The notes: generated by a model from the sequence alone, not told the origin. Positions 7,339 to 16,841 are shown, numbered from the stretch's first letter. The stretch is DNA of 35,717 nt from Caryophanales bacterium UBA4100 (GCA_002383285.1 DFXU01000014.1:1286-37002), one strand, 5' to 3'. A program made the numbers and translations.

Positions 7339-8289
7339 ATGAAAATCAATAGAGAGAGCAGCTCGATGATCGTTCGGACTAGAAATCACGTTTTATTTAA
7401 GGAATGTCTAAAGCATAAATATTTGTATATGTTCTTACTGCCTGCGATTGTGTGGTATATCGTGTTCTATTATATCCCCATGTATGGTATAACGATTGCC
7501 TTTAAGGACTTCTCCATTATCAAAGGAATATTAGGTAGTCCATGGGTAGGCTTCGAGCATTTCGAAGCGATGTGGAACTCTCCTGAATTTACAAGGGTCC
7601 TCAGAAACACACTCGTTATCAGTGGGCTGAAGCTGCTATTCGTGTATACATCAGGAATTGTTCTAGCACTTGCATTAAATGAAATATTCCATGATAAATT
7701 CAAGAAGTTCGTACAAAGCGTTACATATATCCCTCATTTCTTATCGTGGGTCATTATTGGCAGTGTTATGGTGGAGCTATTGTCACCCTCAAGTGGATTG
7801 GTCAACAAAATTATCATGCTGCTCGGAGGAGATCCCATATACTTCCTGGCGGAGGAAAAGTGGTTTGTTCCTATTCTGGTCTTATCGGACATCTGGCAAA
7901 GCTGCGGCTGGGGCTCCATTATTTATTTGGCCGCTATTGCTGGTATTGATCCACAGATGTATGAAGCAGCTACAATGGACGGCGCAGGGAGATTTCGCAA
8001 AATATGGAGCATAACGCTCCCTTCTATTATGAACGTGATCATTATCATGATGATATTTAACGTTGGCTACATTATGAATAGCGGCTTTGACCAAATATTC
8101 AACCTATATAACCCTAGGGTGTATGAGGTGAGTGATATTCTGGACACCTACGTGTACCGAGTTGGCCTAATACAGATGAATTATAGCTTCTCAACGGCAG
8201 TAGGCGTGTTCAAGAGTGTAATTGGCTTAGCATTGGTATTGGCAGCGAATAAATTGGCAAACCGTTTCGGACAAACTGGATTCTGGTAA
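7339..8289 (+). CDS. Carbohydrate ABC transporter permease, LplB family
   Basis: A 316-residue inner-membrane permease of the MalF/LplB type with about six transmembrane helices, the first at about 28-48. The cytoplasmic EAA loop that contacts the ATPase is present at about 209-229 (EAATMDGAGRFRKIWSITLP). ATG 7339 follows AAGGAG at eight bases. With the permease at 8302 and the lipoprotein at 10462 it forms an oligosaccharide importer; the divergent arabinofuranosidase suggests arabinose-containing oligosaccharides. No ATPase gene lies in the window; systems of this family in Bacillus use a shared MsmX-type ATPase, which is the likely situation here. Confidence 0.93.
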   Translation: MKINRESSSMIVRTRNHVLFKECLKHKYLYMFLLPAIVWYIVFYYIPMYGITIAFKDFSIIKGILGSPWVGFEHFEAMWNSPEFTRVLRNTLVISGLKLLFVYTSGIVLALALNEIFHDKFKKFVQSVTYIPHFLSWVIIGSVMVELLSPSSGLVNKIIMLLGGDPIYFLAEEKWFVPILVLSDIWQSCGWGSIIYLAAIAGIDPQMYEAATMDGAGRFRKIWSITLPSIMNVIIIMMIFNVGYIMNSGFDQIFNLYNPRVYEVSDILDTYVYRVGLIQMNYSFSTAVGVFKSVIGLALVLAANKLANRFGQTGFW

Positions 8290-8301
8290 GGGGGAAGTGT
8301 G

Positions 8302-9198
8302 ATGTCAGCAGTTGGACAGAAAAATCGTATGCAGATTTTTGATTATGTAAATTATCTCTTCTTGGCACTGTTAGCTGTCTCAGTAATGTATCCAATCATA
8401 TACTTGCTGTTCCTATCTGTTAGTACTCGTGAAGGCTTGGCTCAAGCTGGTGGGAATGTATGGCTATGGCCAGAAGGTTTTACGCTAAACGCTTATACAG
8501 GCTTTATGAAGCAATCCTTTATATACACCGGTTACTCATATACGATATTGCGCACAGTGGTAGGAACCTTCTTAGCCGTATTGCTCATGTCGCTTGCAGG
8601 TTATGCGCTTTCCAAGAAGATTCCATTCAAGAATTCGATTACGATGTTCTTCGTCTTCACGATGTTCTTCACAGGTGGACTTATCCCAACTTACTTGCTT
8701 ATTAAGAGCTTGGGGCTCTTAGATAATCCATTGGTTTACATATTAGCTCCTCCGTTCCTGTACAATACATTCTTCATGCTAATATTGCGAAACTTCTTTA
8801 TGACAGTACCTGATAGCCTCGAGGAGTCAGCTAAGATGGATGGGGCAAGCGATGTTAAGATATTCATCTACATTATGATTCCTCTGGCAGCTCCAGCAAT
8901 TGCTACAATCAGCTTGTGGGTAGGTGTGAACCATTGGAACTCATGGTTTGATTCCATGATTTATATCCAATCTGCGGATAAGCAAGTCATTCAAGTTCAT
9001 ATTCGCAAACTGGTCATTGAGCAGAGCGCACTATTAATGAGTGATGCTATGGACTCCATTGATAAGAAGAGTATGCCTTCACCTGAAAGCATGAAAGCGG
9101 CAGCGATTCTTCTCACAATGATTCCTATATTGACTGTATATCCCTTCATTCAACGTTTCTTCGTCAAGGGTGTTGTTATGGGAGCGGTTAAGGGATGA
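8302..9198 (+). CDS. Carbohydrate ABC transporter permease, LplC/YtcP family
   Basis: A 298-residue partner permease of the MalG/LplC type with about six transmembrane helices, the first at about 18-40. Its EAA loop is EESAKMDGAS (174-183) followed by the usual hydrophobic IPLAAPAIA. A GTG at 8299 is directly in frame, but ATG 8302 is better spaced from AAGGGGG (8288-8294). It starts 12 bases after the first permease stop. Together they form the membrane channel for the sugar substrate delivered by the lipoprotein at 10462. Confidence 0.93.
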   Translation: MSAVGQKNRMQIFDYVNYLFLALLAVSVMYPIIYLLFLSVSTREGLAQAGGNVWLWPEGFTLNAYTGFMKQSFIYTGYSYTILRTVVGTFLAVLLMSLAGYALSKKIPFKNSITMFFVFTMFFTGGLIPTYLLIKSLGLLDNPLVYILAPPFLYNTFFMLILRNFFMTVPDSLEESAKMDGASDVKIFIYIMIPLAAPAIATISLWVGVNHWNSWFDSMIYIQSADKQVIQVHIRKLVIEQSALLMSDAMDSIDKKSMPSPESMKAAAILLTMIPILTVYPFIQRFFVKGVVMGAVKG

Positions 9199-9216
9199 TC
9201 GATTTAAGGGGGTGAT

Positions 9217-10350
9217 GTGTGGATAGATGTAGAGGATGAGACGGGATTAGCTGTCAGGCATTATACAAAAAGGGAGGCGCTTGCTATCACACAAATGAAT
9301 CGGAATGAAATTAACAAGGATGCTGGGCCGAATCCACTTATTAACCCACCGGAGTTTCATGAGCAGCTACTGGATTATGGTGAGAGACCCTACTGGTCTC
9401 CAGATGGCAAACGAATTGCCTTTGTCATGAGCAACTATGGAGATATTGGGGAAATTGATTTAGCAACACGTAAGGTCCGAAATCTAACCAAGGATTTGGG
9501 GGAGCATCACTCTTTCCTACGAGTTCTCTTCCTGCCAAACGGAGATTATCTACTTATTGGACCTAAGGAGTTTAAGAATCGTGATATTAGTCGACATGGA
9601 GATTCCGAGCTGTGGATTATGGACAAGGATGCGAAGTATCCGCCTAAACCGCTAGGCTGCAAAATTTATGAGGGCTGTGCAGTTTCAGCAATAGCGAATC
9701 GCATCAGCTACTCGATTAGTAGTCGTACGCATCCAGAGCTTGGTGGAACGGACATATGGGAGGTTCATGTTACCGAGATTGAATACGACGAGAATGGACC
9801 AAGCTTAGGTGCAGATAAGGTCATATATCGTGCGAATGGCGGCTACCGGCCTGAGCCACAGGATTTCCGCTTTCAGGATACGGAGGTCATCATGGCCGAA
9901 TACTTGCATTACTTCAAGTCCCATCCAGATGAGTGGAAATGTACAGTAAAGGGTGTTCATGTGGATACATTGGAGGTTCGCACTTACATCGACGAGCCCA
10001 CGACCCACAATGAATGTGAGGGCATCTTTCCAGGTGGGGAATACATCTGTCTAGAGTCCTCCTGTGATCATGCAAACTTCTTCCCACCGATTGATCTATG
10101 GAAATTGAAGCTGGATGGCTCTGGGGAGCGTGTTCGTATGACAAGAATGATTGATACCCCGCCTTGGCGCTCAAGTAACTCTAACGTCAGCCCCGATGGC
10201 AAGTGGTTAGCTTTCATGCTTAACACGTATGATAGTGAGCCTGGCTTCGGAATGGGTTTAGGACTAATGAATTTGGAGGAGTGGGAGAAAAGCTCAGCAG
10301 CACAGGATTGGAAGACACCTGTATCTATGCAGAAGAAGAGCTCCTTATAA
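9217..10350 (+). CDS. Beta-propeller (PD40/TolB-like) protein inside the sugar-transport operon
   Basis: A 377-residue protein without signal peptide or membrane helix. Propeller blades are marked by YWSPDGKRIAFVM (about 59-71) and NVSPDGKWLAFML, with further degenerate blades between. An N-terminal DETGLAVRHYT followed by the propeller recalls PL22 oligogalacturonate lyases, which begin with a D..TG..V..LT strand; THNECEGIFPGGEY is reminiscent of the metal-binding region there, but the ligand set cannot be assigned. GTG 9217 is taken as start because an in-frame stop lies at 9205-9207 and AAGGGGG is at 9206-9212; the spacing is short. It lies 18 bases after the permease. Likely a cytoplasmic enzyme or binding protein acting on the imported sugar. 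Confidence 0.75.
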   Translation: MWIDVEDETGLAVRHYTKREALAITQMNRNEINKDAGPNPLINPPEFHEQLLDYGERPYWSPDGKRIAFVMSNYGDIGEIDLATRKVRNLTKDLGEHHSFLRVLFLPNGDYLLIGPKEFKNRDISRHGDSELWIMDKDAKYPPKPLGCKIYEGCAVSAIANRISYSISSRTHPELGGTDIWEVHVTEIEYDENGPSLGADKVIYRANGGYRPEPQDFRFQDTEVIMAEYLHYFKSHPDEWKCTVKGVHVDTLEVRTYIDEPTTHNECEGIFPGGEYICLESSCDHANFFPPIDLWKLKLDGSGERVRMTRMIDTPPWRSSNSNVSPDGKWLAFMLNTYDSEPGFGMGLGLMNLEEWEKSSAAQDWKTPVSMQKKSSL

Positions 10351-10461
10351 TATGCAATTAGGGAATGTGGGGCATTCAACCAATCTTGCAGATAAGGAAC
10401 TCTTACCGTAGTATATCATAAGTGTGGAATGACTTTAACTTTAATCCATGGAGGTTATTAG

Positions 10462-12273
10462 ATGCTAAAAATTACGAGAAAATCGGTTTTTGTACTGATT
10501 ATGATCATATGTATGGTTACCATCACTGCGTTAGCTGGCTGTTCTAATGATCCAGCAAACAGTAATGCGAATGCTAACGGTGCTGCACCTGCTCCAAGCG
10601 ATAATAAAACAGAAGCTACGAATGCAGACCCATTATCCGCAGCAGCAGGCAATCAAATTATTGAGGATGATCTAGCAGCGGTAGTAACCCCAGATTACTT
10701 TAAGAATTCTCCTGAGTTTGAATATACAATTCAGCTTGGACCTACGCCGCTTGAAGAGGGGACATATGGTCAGAGGTACTTCGAGAAGAAGTATAATGTA
10801 AAGCTGAAATTTGTTGATATTGATGAGTCGAACCGCAAGGAGCAATTGAATCTTATGTATGCAACAGGAACTACACCAGATATTGTGCAGGTTTCACTTC
10901 CTGATGTATCTGACTATAGCAAGCAGGGTCTGCTTGCAGAGCTCTCGGTTGCGATGATAGAGGAGCATATGCCCAATTATTATGCGATGCTGCAGGAGTA
11001 TGATCCACAGCTTCTTTCGATTACAAGAGTCAATGGTAAGAACATGGGTCTTGCGCGCTTCAATCTCAATGGTGGTATCCCGCGTGCGGGTAACATTCGA
11101 GCAGATTGGTTGGAGAATGTAGGGATTACGAAAGTTCCTTCAACTATTCAAGAGCTTGAAGAAGCTTTCATCAAATTCAGAAATGATGATCCCGATAAGA
11201 ATGGTGCCAAGGATACTTACGCGATATCCAATCCAAGCGATTATGCAGGAAAGCATTGGTTCCAATCCATATTCGGAGCCTTCGGAACGAATCCATTTAA
11301 CTGGGTTGAACGAGATGGCAAGCTGCAGTTTGGCTTAACTGCTCCAGAAACCAAGGACGCACTTAAATTGTTGAATAAGTGGTATGAGCTAGGCCTTATT
11401 GACCCAGAGTTTATTATGGATAAGGGAAGAAGCAGTGATGCAGTAGATATTGCAACTAAATTTGCCCAAGGCAAGCTTGGTTATGTGGATAGTCTAAATT
11501 TCGACGATGTTCAATGGGACAATGACGGACATATTAGCTTTCGCTGGGTAGCCAATCAACCAGAGTGGCAAGCATGGTTTGAGGCAAACAAGGATGATAA
11601 GACGAAGCTATATTCAACTGGGGTTTTCACTGACTTTGATGACAGTGCACCTGGTCCGATCTACATTACAATGCCACCTATTACAGGACCAGCTGGAGAG
11701 AGTGGATATCAGCGGGAAGGATATTCAAATTCTGTGGTTGTGTTCGGCAAGCATCTAGAGGAAGAGCAGGATAAGTTTGAGAAGCTGTTGAAGATTATGG
11801 AGCATCAGCACTCGGATTTCGATTCTTACCTAGCTCAATCCTACGGCCCTGAAGGATTAATGTGGGTGAAGAATGATCAAGGTGAGAATGCATTAAATGC
11901 AGATTGGTCTAAGCATGAGTTGTTCCATCCACAGTTTAAGAAATTAGGTGTAAATTGGATAACCAACATTATGAACTGGACCAATCCCGAATTTATGGCG
12001 ATCTGGGGACCACAAACGGAGCAACGCTATAAGCTGACTGGGGATGTTATTCGAGATTATCCGTTCTATGAGGATCTATTGAAGGTTGTACTACCTTCAC
12101 AAGGCAAGTATACGGAATTGTTAGATACTAGAGTTAAGGAATATGTGATCAAGACGATTGCAGGTGACATCGACATCGACAGCACATTCGATGATACAGT
12201 CGCTAGATGGTACAAGGACGGCGGAGAGATCTTAACAAAGGAAGCTAATGATTGGTACAGCTCAACAAAGTAA
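10462..12273 (+). CDS. Extracellular solute-binding lipoprotein of the sugar ABC transporter
   Basis: A 603-residue LplA/YtcQ-type binding protein. The signal peptide has a Lys/Arg start, a hydrophobic core (about 9-24) and lipobox LAGC with lipidated C27. A low-complexity Asn/Ala/Pro linker (about 28-55) tethers the domain. The mature part has the binding-protein pattern with KKYNVKLKFVDID, GTTPDIVQV and PSTIQELEEAFIKFRNDDPDKNG. ATG 10462 has GGAGG at 10450-10454. It is the last gene of the operon and is followed by a strong terminator. The substrate is inferred from the arabinofuranosidase context. At 603 residues it is somewhat longer than common family members. Confidence 0.93.
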   Translation: MLKITRKSVFVLIMIICMVTITALAGCSNDPANSNANANGAAPAPSDNKTEATNADPLSAAAGNQIIEDDLAAVVTPDYFKNSPEFEYTIQLGPTPLEEGTYGQRYFEKKYNVKLKFVDIDESNRKEQLNLMYATGTTPDIVQVSLPDVSDYSKQGLLAELSVAMIEEHMPNYYAMLQEYDPQLLSITRVNGKNMGLARFNLNGGIPRAGNIRADWLENVGITKVPSTIQELEEAFIKFRNDDPDKNGAKDTYAISNPSDYAGKHWFQSIFGAFGTNPFNWVERDGKLQFGLTAPETKDALKLLNKWYELGLIDPEFIMDKGRSSDAVDIATKFAQGKLGYVDSLNFDDVQWDNDGHISFRWVANQPEWQAWFEANKDDKTKLYSTGVFTDFDDSAPGPIYITMPPITGPAGESGYQREGYSNSVVVFGKHLEEEQDKFEKLLKIMEHQHSDFDSYLAQSYGPEGLMWVKNDQGENALNADWSKHELFHPQFKKLGVNWITNIMNWTNPEFMAIWGPQTEQRYKLTGDVIRDYPFYEDLLKVVLPSQGKYTELLDTRVKEYVIKTIAGDIDIDSTFDDTVARWYKDGGEILTKEANDWYSSTK

Positions 12274-12293
12274 CGCTAAATAAAACGCTAAAT

Positions 12294-12337
12294 AAGAAAA
12301 CCCATCAGAGTGATCATTGGCTCTGATGGGTTTTCTT
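12294..12337 (+). terminator. Strong intrinsic terminator of the transport operon
   Basis: A perfect 17-bp stem (12294-12310 with 12321-12337) around the 10-base loop TGATCATTGG. The stem contains CCCATCAGAG / CTCTGATGGG followed by TTTTCTT, so it has the GC stem and T tract of a rho-independent terminator. It lies 20 bases after the binding-protein stop; the A run before the stem makes it usable on the other strand too. Confidence 0.93.
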
Positions 12338-12434
12338 AACGAAATTAGAACTTATAAGCTTATTCTTAAATATATTCAGACGCATCTTAGTAAATGAAAT
12401 GTATCTGATCTGAGTATATGCTTGTTGATGATCT

Positions 12435-12552
12435 AACGTTATATCGAGTGGTTAATCCTGAGAGACTTGCCATGTAATCTAGAATAACGTTATATGGAGT
12501 GGTTATATGCGTGTATTCAGCGGAAGTGCAGCGAAACGGGTCATATAACCAC
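12435..12552. repeat. Direct and inverted intergenic repeat (AACGTTATAT-GAGTGGTTA unit)
   Basis: Two 20-bp units, AACGTTATATCGAGTGGTTA (12435-12454) and AACGTTATATGGAGTGGTTA (12486-12505), differ at one base. The second runs into GTGGTTATATG (12499-12509), which pairs perfectly with CATATAACCAC (12542-12552). The 396-base gap 12274-12669 contains this element, the terminator before it and the hairpin after it, and no gene. Confidence 0.75.
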
Positions 12553-12558
12553 CCCAAA

Positions 12559-12604
12559 AGTGGCTAAATAGCTGAAGATGATCATTTGATCTGAATTAGC
12601 CACT
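12559..12604 (-). terminator. Hairpin, probable terminator of the AraC-type gene
   Basis: AGTGGCTAA (12559-12567) and TTAGCCACT (12596-12604) form a perfect 9-bp stem. On the minus strand the stem is followed by TTTTGGGG, only a short T tract. It lies 66 bases downstream of the AraC-type gene and may be nested with the repeat element next to it. Confidence 0.5.
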
Positions 12605-12669
12605 CAAGAAGGGGTTATACCCACACCCCCAAAAAAGTTTCCAAGGCGGACCGAGGGGGTCATCGTTCT

Positions 12670-14898
12670 TTATTTGCGATAATCGCCTGGAGTGATTCCC
12701 TCATTGTTCTTAAACATTCGTATAAAGGAGAAGGCGTGGTTATATCCGACCTTAATTGCAATGTCCTGTATGGAATCCTTCGTTTCAGTTAATAATTGCT
12801 TGGCCTTCTCTAGACGCACACTGACCAGATAGTCAACGAACTTCTCGCCAAACTCTTCCTTGAACAGCTTGCTTAGATATCGTGTGCTGAGATTGAATTT
12901 GTCACTGAGGTGATTAAGCGACAGATCCGGGTCTGCATAATGCTCTTTGACGTATTCTTTTACATTATGAATTAATTGATGATTACTGCCCTCTTCCCTG
13001 AGCTTACTTATTTCCGCATAGCCAGCGCGCAGTACCTGTTTAGATTGCTCAATAAACTCTTCTAATGTATCAAATTGCTGCAATAAGTCGTTTAATGCGA
13101 TCATGCATTCTGGCTTCCAGTAGTTCTGTATCGGATCAGAGAGCTCCATAATTTCTCTATCCAGATAGTAGACTAAGTAATGGAGAATATTCTTCACATC
13201 CTCGTGTGAGGAAATTCCAATTCTCATATGGTGGAATAACTCTAGATAGTGAGTTTCCCAATCCGACTCCCCATGCTTATAGCGTTGTACCATAGAACGT
13301 ATTAGTTGAATATGCTGAAAGATGTCCGGCTTTGGTTTTGAAGGCATATCCGAGCTATGAATCACACGGCTGTTGCCCATAACCGTCTTATATTTCAATG
13401 CTTCCATCGCATCTTCATACAATAGCGGAAGATCGCCAATATGATCAGAGAACTCACCAATACCAATAGTAGCTGTAAACTTCAAATAGGTAACAATCCA
13501 ATCAATGACTTTATTGCATACGACCTCAATGAGTTCCTCTACATCCTTCTGATTGGTCTGATCCGAGTCTGTGAAGAAAATAATGCCGAGGCGAGATCCG
13601 GTCGTATATTCATTCCACACCTGCAATTTATGCTCTTGGGCAGTCTCGTTGACAACACTTCGTAGCACGAATTTTAAGAGAAATTGATCACGCTCTGAAT
13701 AATGGCTGCAGAAATCCAGGTACTTATCAATTTCTAGAACAGCAACACAAGCGCGGTTAAAGCTATAACTTAATGCAAGTCGCTCCAAGTCAGATTTCCA
13801 CTCTGATGCTTGTGTCTGCCGAGTGCCTTCAAGCAATTCAATAAAGTAATGGCGTCTCATGCTTACTCGATCCTCTTCGAATCGGCTCTCTAATTCGGTA
13901 GAACGTTCCTGTAAGCTATTAATGGCCGTTGAGATAACATGCATTTCATCCAGATTGTCTCGCTCTATCATATTATTCTTATTGACGAAGATTTCATTAA
14001 TGTGGCCAACAATGGATTCAATCGGTTTGTAATTTCGCTTGGTTATATAAACGATAAATAATGAGCCCGCAATTATGGAGATTAGCCCCAAGCCCACCCA
14101 GATATATGGAAAGGAGGAGAAGAAATCGAATGCATACTTCTGCTTAATCCCACTTTTGACATCCCAGTCTAGATAACTAGAGTGAGAATGAGTTAGGTGT
14201 TTAACAGGAGTGCTATTAACGCTTCCATCTTCTGTGCTCAATATCAATTGCTCATCAGCATCTACAAAATCGACATAGTTGATTTTTAAGTTTGACATGC
14301 TTCTAGTAAATTGACGAATCGATTCCGTACGAATGTTCACGATGAATAAACCCTGCTCACCAGTTATGATGGGAACCCTTCTCACCAATGAGACGACTTC
14401 GTGAGAGGAGAGTGTGTTAGGGTCCTTGTATACCCTTTTCCCTGTCCATGATACAATCTTCTGCGTCTCAAGTTGAGTCAGTATAAAATCTCGATCCACA
14501 AATTGATTAGCATTAGTATACATATTATTGGTTAAAACCATTTGGTCGGACTGTCTGTACAAATACATAGAATCAATAATAGGATAAGTTGATATCATAT
14601 TGTTCAAGGTGCGGTAGGTTTGGTAAATATTATACGAGCTGTTCTGTTCAACGAAAAACTCATTAATATTATCATCCACCATGATTTCTTTAATGATTAA
14701 TTTATCTATCGGTTTCAGTAAATTTTCAACGGATTGAGTTACTTGTACATTGAAGGATTGATTAGCTTTAATCGTTGATGTTTTGATATATTCACTGAAG
14801 GCTAGGAAAAAAAGCAAGAATAATATGGAAGTAATAATGAAGAAAATCGGAAGGTAGGATAGTAATGTTCGATGAAACCAGTTTTTCTTGTTGTGCAT
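12670..14898 (-). CDS. Membrane-anchored AraC-family transcriptional regulator
   Basis: A 742-residue regulator of the kind found beside LplABC-type sugar transporters. Transmembrane helix 1 (about 13-34) and helix 2 (about 265-286) flank an extracytoplasmic Cache-like sensor. After a short linker comes a degenerate GGDEF-like central region (about 370-520, with the ATIGIGEFSDHIGDLPLLYEDAMEALKYK pattern seen in YesN-type proteins), then a C-terminal AraC domain (about 645-742) with two HTH motifs: LSLNHLSDKFNLSTRYLSKLF and IQDIAIKVGYNHAFSFIRMF. Signal transfer from sensor to HTH is direct, with no kinase. ATG 14898 follows GGGAGGAG. It is convergent with the transport operon and most likely controls it and abfA. 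Confidence 0.93.
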   Translation of the reverse strand: MHNKKNWFHRTLLSYLPIFFIITSILFLLFFLAFSEYIKTSTIKANQSFNVQVTQSVENLLKPIDKLIIKEIMVDDNINEFFVEQNSSYNIYQTYRTLNNMISTYPIIDSMYLYRQSDQMVLTNNMYTNANQFVDRDFILTQLETQKIVSWTGKRVYKDPNTLSSHEVVSLVRRVPIITGEQGLFIVNIRTESIRQFTRSMSNLKINYVDFVDADEQLILSTEDGSVNSTPVKHLTHSHSSYLDWDVKSGIKQKYAFDFFSSFPYIWVGLGLISIIAGSLFIVYITKRNYKPIESIVGHINEIFVNKNNMIERDNLDEMHVISTAINSLQERSTELESRFEEDRVSMRRHYFIELLEGTRQTQASEWKSDLERLALSYSFNRACVAVLEIDKYLDFCSHYSERDQFLLKFVLRSVVNETAQEHKLQVWNEYTTGSRLGIIFFTDSDQTNQKDVEELIEVVCNKVIDWIVTYLKFTATIGIGEFSDHIGDLPLLYEDAMEALKYKTVMGNSRVIHSSDMPSKPKPDIFQHIQLIRSMVQRYKHGESDWETHYLELFHHMRIGISSHEDVKNILHYLVYYLDREIMELSDPIQNYWKPECMIALNDLLQQFDTLEEFIEQSKQVLRAGYAEISKLREEGSNHQLIHNVKEYVKEHYADPDLSLNHLSDKFNLSTRYLSKLFKEEFGEKFVDYLVSVRLEKAKQLLTETKDSIQDIAIKVGYNHAFSFIRMFKNNEGITPGDYRK

Positions 14899-15063
14899 TT
14901 AAAACTCCTCCCTGTCACTCTACACCGCAGGACTCGTCAAATCTTATCACCTCCATTATAACGCGTCAAATTGATGCGCGATAGTTAGATACAGACAGAA
15001 CGTTATGATAAACTTATAAGTAGCTTCTATAGTGATGCCAATAATGCAGAGGAGTGTGTAAAT

Positions 15064-16047
15064 ATGGAATATGTTAACCTAGGTCGCACCGGACTGAGTG
15101 TTTCTCGGCTATGTTTAGGCTGTATGAGCTATGGTGATCCCAAACGTGGGGGACATCCGTGGACGTTAAATGAAGAAGTGAGCAGGCCCTTTATTAAGCG
15201 GGCATTAGAGCTAGGTATAAATTTCTTTGACACAGCTAACGTATACTCTGCTGGGAGCAGTGAGGAGATTGTTGGTCGAGCCCTGAAGGAATACGCACAT
15301 CGCGATGAGGTCGTAATCGCAACGAAGGTGCATGGTCGTATGCGGCCGGGACCGAATGGTGCGGGTTTATCGCGTAAGGCAATTATGAGTGAGATCGATA
15401 ACAGCTTACAACGACTTGGTACCGATTATGTTGATCTCTATCAAATCCATAGGTGGGACAATGAAACACCCATCGAAGAAACGATGGAAGCGCTGCATGA
15501 TGTAGTTAAGAGCGGTAAGGTCCGCTATATTGGTGCTTCCTCGATGTATGCTTGGCAGTTTCTGAAGGCGCAGTATACGGCCGAACGTAATGGCTGGACT
15601 CGGTTCGTATCGATGCAGAATTACTTGAATCTACTGTATCGGGAGGAGGAACGGGAGATGCTGCCTCTATGTAAAGCGGATGGCATCGGAGTCATTCCTT
15701 GGAGTCCGCTTGCACGCGGTCGTTTAACGCGAGATTGGGAAGAGCAGAGTATTCGTTCGGAGATGGATGAATTCGGCAGAACGTTGTATATGAAAACCGC
15801 TGACACAGATCGTAAAGTGGTGGAGAGAGTTGCAGAAGTCGCCGCTGAGCGAGGTATCCCCCGTGCGCAGGTTGCCCTTGCATGGGTGCTGCAGAAGGAG
15901 CCGGTAGCTGCACCGATCGTAGGTGCGACCCAATCGCATCACTTGGAGGACGCGGTTGCTGCGGTGTCGGTAAAGCTGACTCAGGACGAGGTAGCGAGAT
16001 TGGAAGAGCCTTATGTACCACACCCGATTCTGGGCGGGTTAAATTAA
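15064..16047 (+). CDS. Aldo/keto reductase
   Basis: A 327-residue NADPH-dependent oxidoreductase of the AKR superfamily ((beta/alpha)8 barrel), related to YajO/general stress type reductases. The catalytic tetrad is visible: D56 (FFDTAN), Y61 (VYSAGSSEE), K88 (ATKVHG) and H129 (YQIHRWD). The cofactor-binding region near the C-terminus has PIVGATQSHHLEDAV. ATG 15064 is preceded by GAGGAG. It is followed 25 bases later by the phosphoesterase gene, so they may be co-transcribed. The substrate is not predictable. Confidence 0.93.
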   Translation: MEYVNLGRTGLSVSRLCLGCMSYGDPKRGGHPWTLNEEVSRPFIKRALELGINFFDTANVYSAGSSEEIVGRALKEYAHRDEVVIATKVHGRMRPGPNGAGLSRKAIMSEIDNSLQRLGTDYVDLYQIHRWDNETPIEETMEALHDVVKSGKVRYIGASSMYAWQFLKAQYTAERNGWTRFVSMQNYLNLLYREEEREMLPLCKADGIGVIPWSPLARGRLTRDWEEQSIRSEMDEFGRTLYMKTADTDRKVVERVAEVAAERGIPRAQVALAWVLQKEPVAAPIVGATQSHHLEDAVAAVSVKLTQDEVARLEEPYVPHPILGGLN

Positions 16048-16072
16048 AGAAGAGTGATGGAGGCTAGAATCG

Positions 16073-16798
16073 ATGAAGATCGCTTTTATATCTGATATTC
16101 ATGGCAATGCAATTGCACTCGATAGCGTTCTAGTGGATATCAAGAAGAAATCCGTTGATAAGATCGTCGTATTAGGGGATCTCTGTTATCGTGGTCCCGA
16201 ACCCAAGCGGTCAATTGAACTGATCCGCTCACTTGATACAGACGTGATTAAAGGAAATGCTGACGAATGGGTTGTACGCGGCGTGCAGCAAGGAGAAGTA
16301 CCGGATAAAGCTATTGATATGATGAATCGGGAGAGAGATTGGACCTTATCGAGATTGGAACAATCCGATGTGGACTATCTGAGCAATTTACCTACCAAGC
16401 TTGACTTTGTGTTTATGGACATAGCCATAAACGTATTCCATGCTACACCAGATAGCTTATTTGAAGTTGTTCCACCACATGCTGAAGAGGATATGATTCA
16501 AGCGAAACTAATGTCTTCTGCTGAGTCTGAGTCGCAGATTTATATCTATGGGCACATACATAGGTCCTATATAAGGTATATCAATGGTAAGATCGTCATG
16601 AACACAGGTAGTGTTGGCTTACCCTTCGACGGTCTGGCCATGGCATCTTATGCTACAGTAGAGATCCAAGAGGGTATGATTAGGACCTCTATTGAACGAG
16701 TAGCGTACGATGTTGAGCAAGTTGCAGAGCAATATAAGATGATGAATTATCCGAATTCCGAGATGATGATGAAAGTGTTGAGAGATGCTAGGATTTAA
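16073..16798 (+). CDS. Calcineurin-like metallophosphoesterase
   Basis: A 241-residue two-metal phosphoesterase of the YfcE/prpE-like family. All blocks are visible: D8 and H10 (SDIHGN), D36 (LGDLCYRGP), N62 (KGNADE), H123 (VFHATP), and H161/H163 (YGHIHR), followed by NTGSVGLPFDG. It is cytoplasmic with no signal peptide. Members hydrolyse phosphodiesters or phosphoproteins; the substrate here is unknown. GGAGG lies upstream of ATG 16073, and the gene is close behind the aldo/keto reductase. Confidence 0.92.
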   Translation: MKIAFISDIHGNAIALDSVLVDIKKKSVDKIVVLGDLCYRGPEPKRSIELIRSLDTDVIKGNADEWVVRGVQQGEVPDKAIDMMNRERDWTLSRLEQSDVDYLSNLPTKLDFVFMDIAINVFHATPDSLFEVVPPHAEEDMIQAKLMSSAESESQIYIYGHIHRSYIRYINGKIVMNTGSVGLPFDGLAMASYATVEIQEGMIRTSIERVAYDVEQVAEQYKMMNYPNSEMMMKVLRDARI

Positions 16799-16841
16799 AC
16801 TTGTTTAGGTAAGCAGCATTAACCGAAGGGATTCACTCTAG

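Noticed and set aside
1213..12604. Possible CRISPR or tandem array from the repeated units
   Set aside because: No set of regularly spaced direct repeats with unique spacers and no cas genes; the repeats are palindromic intergenic elements.
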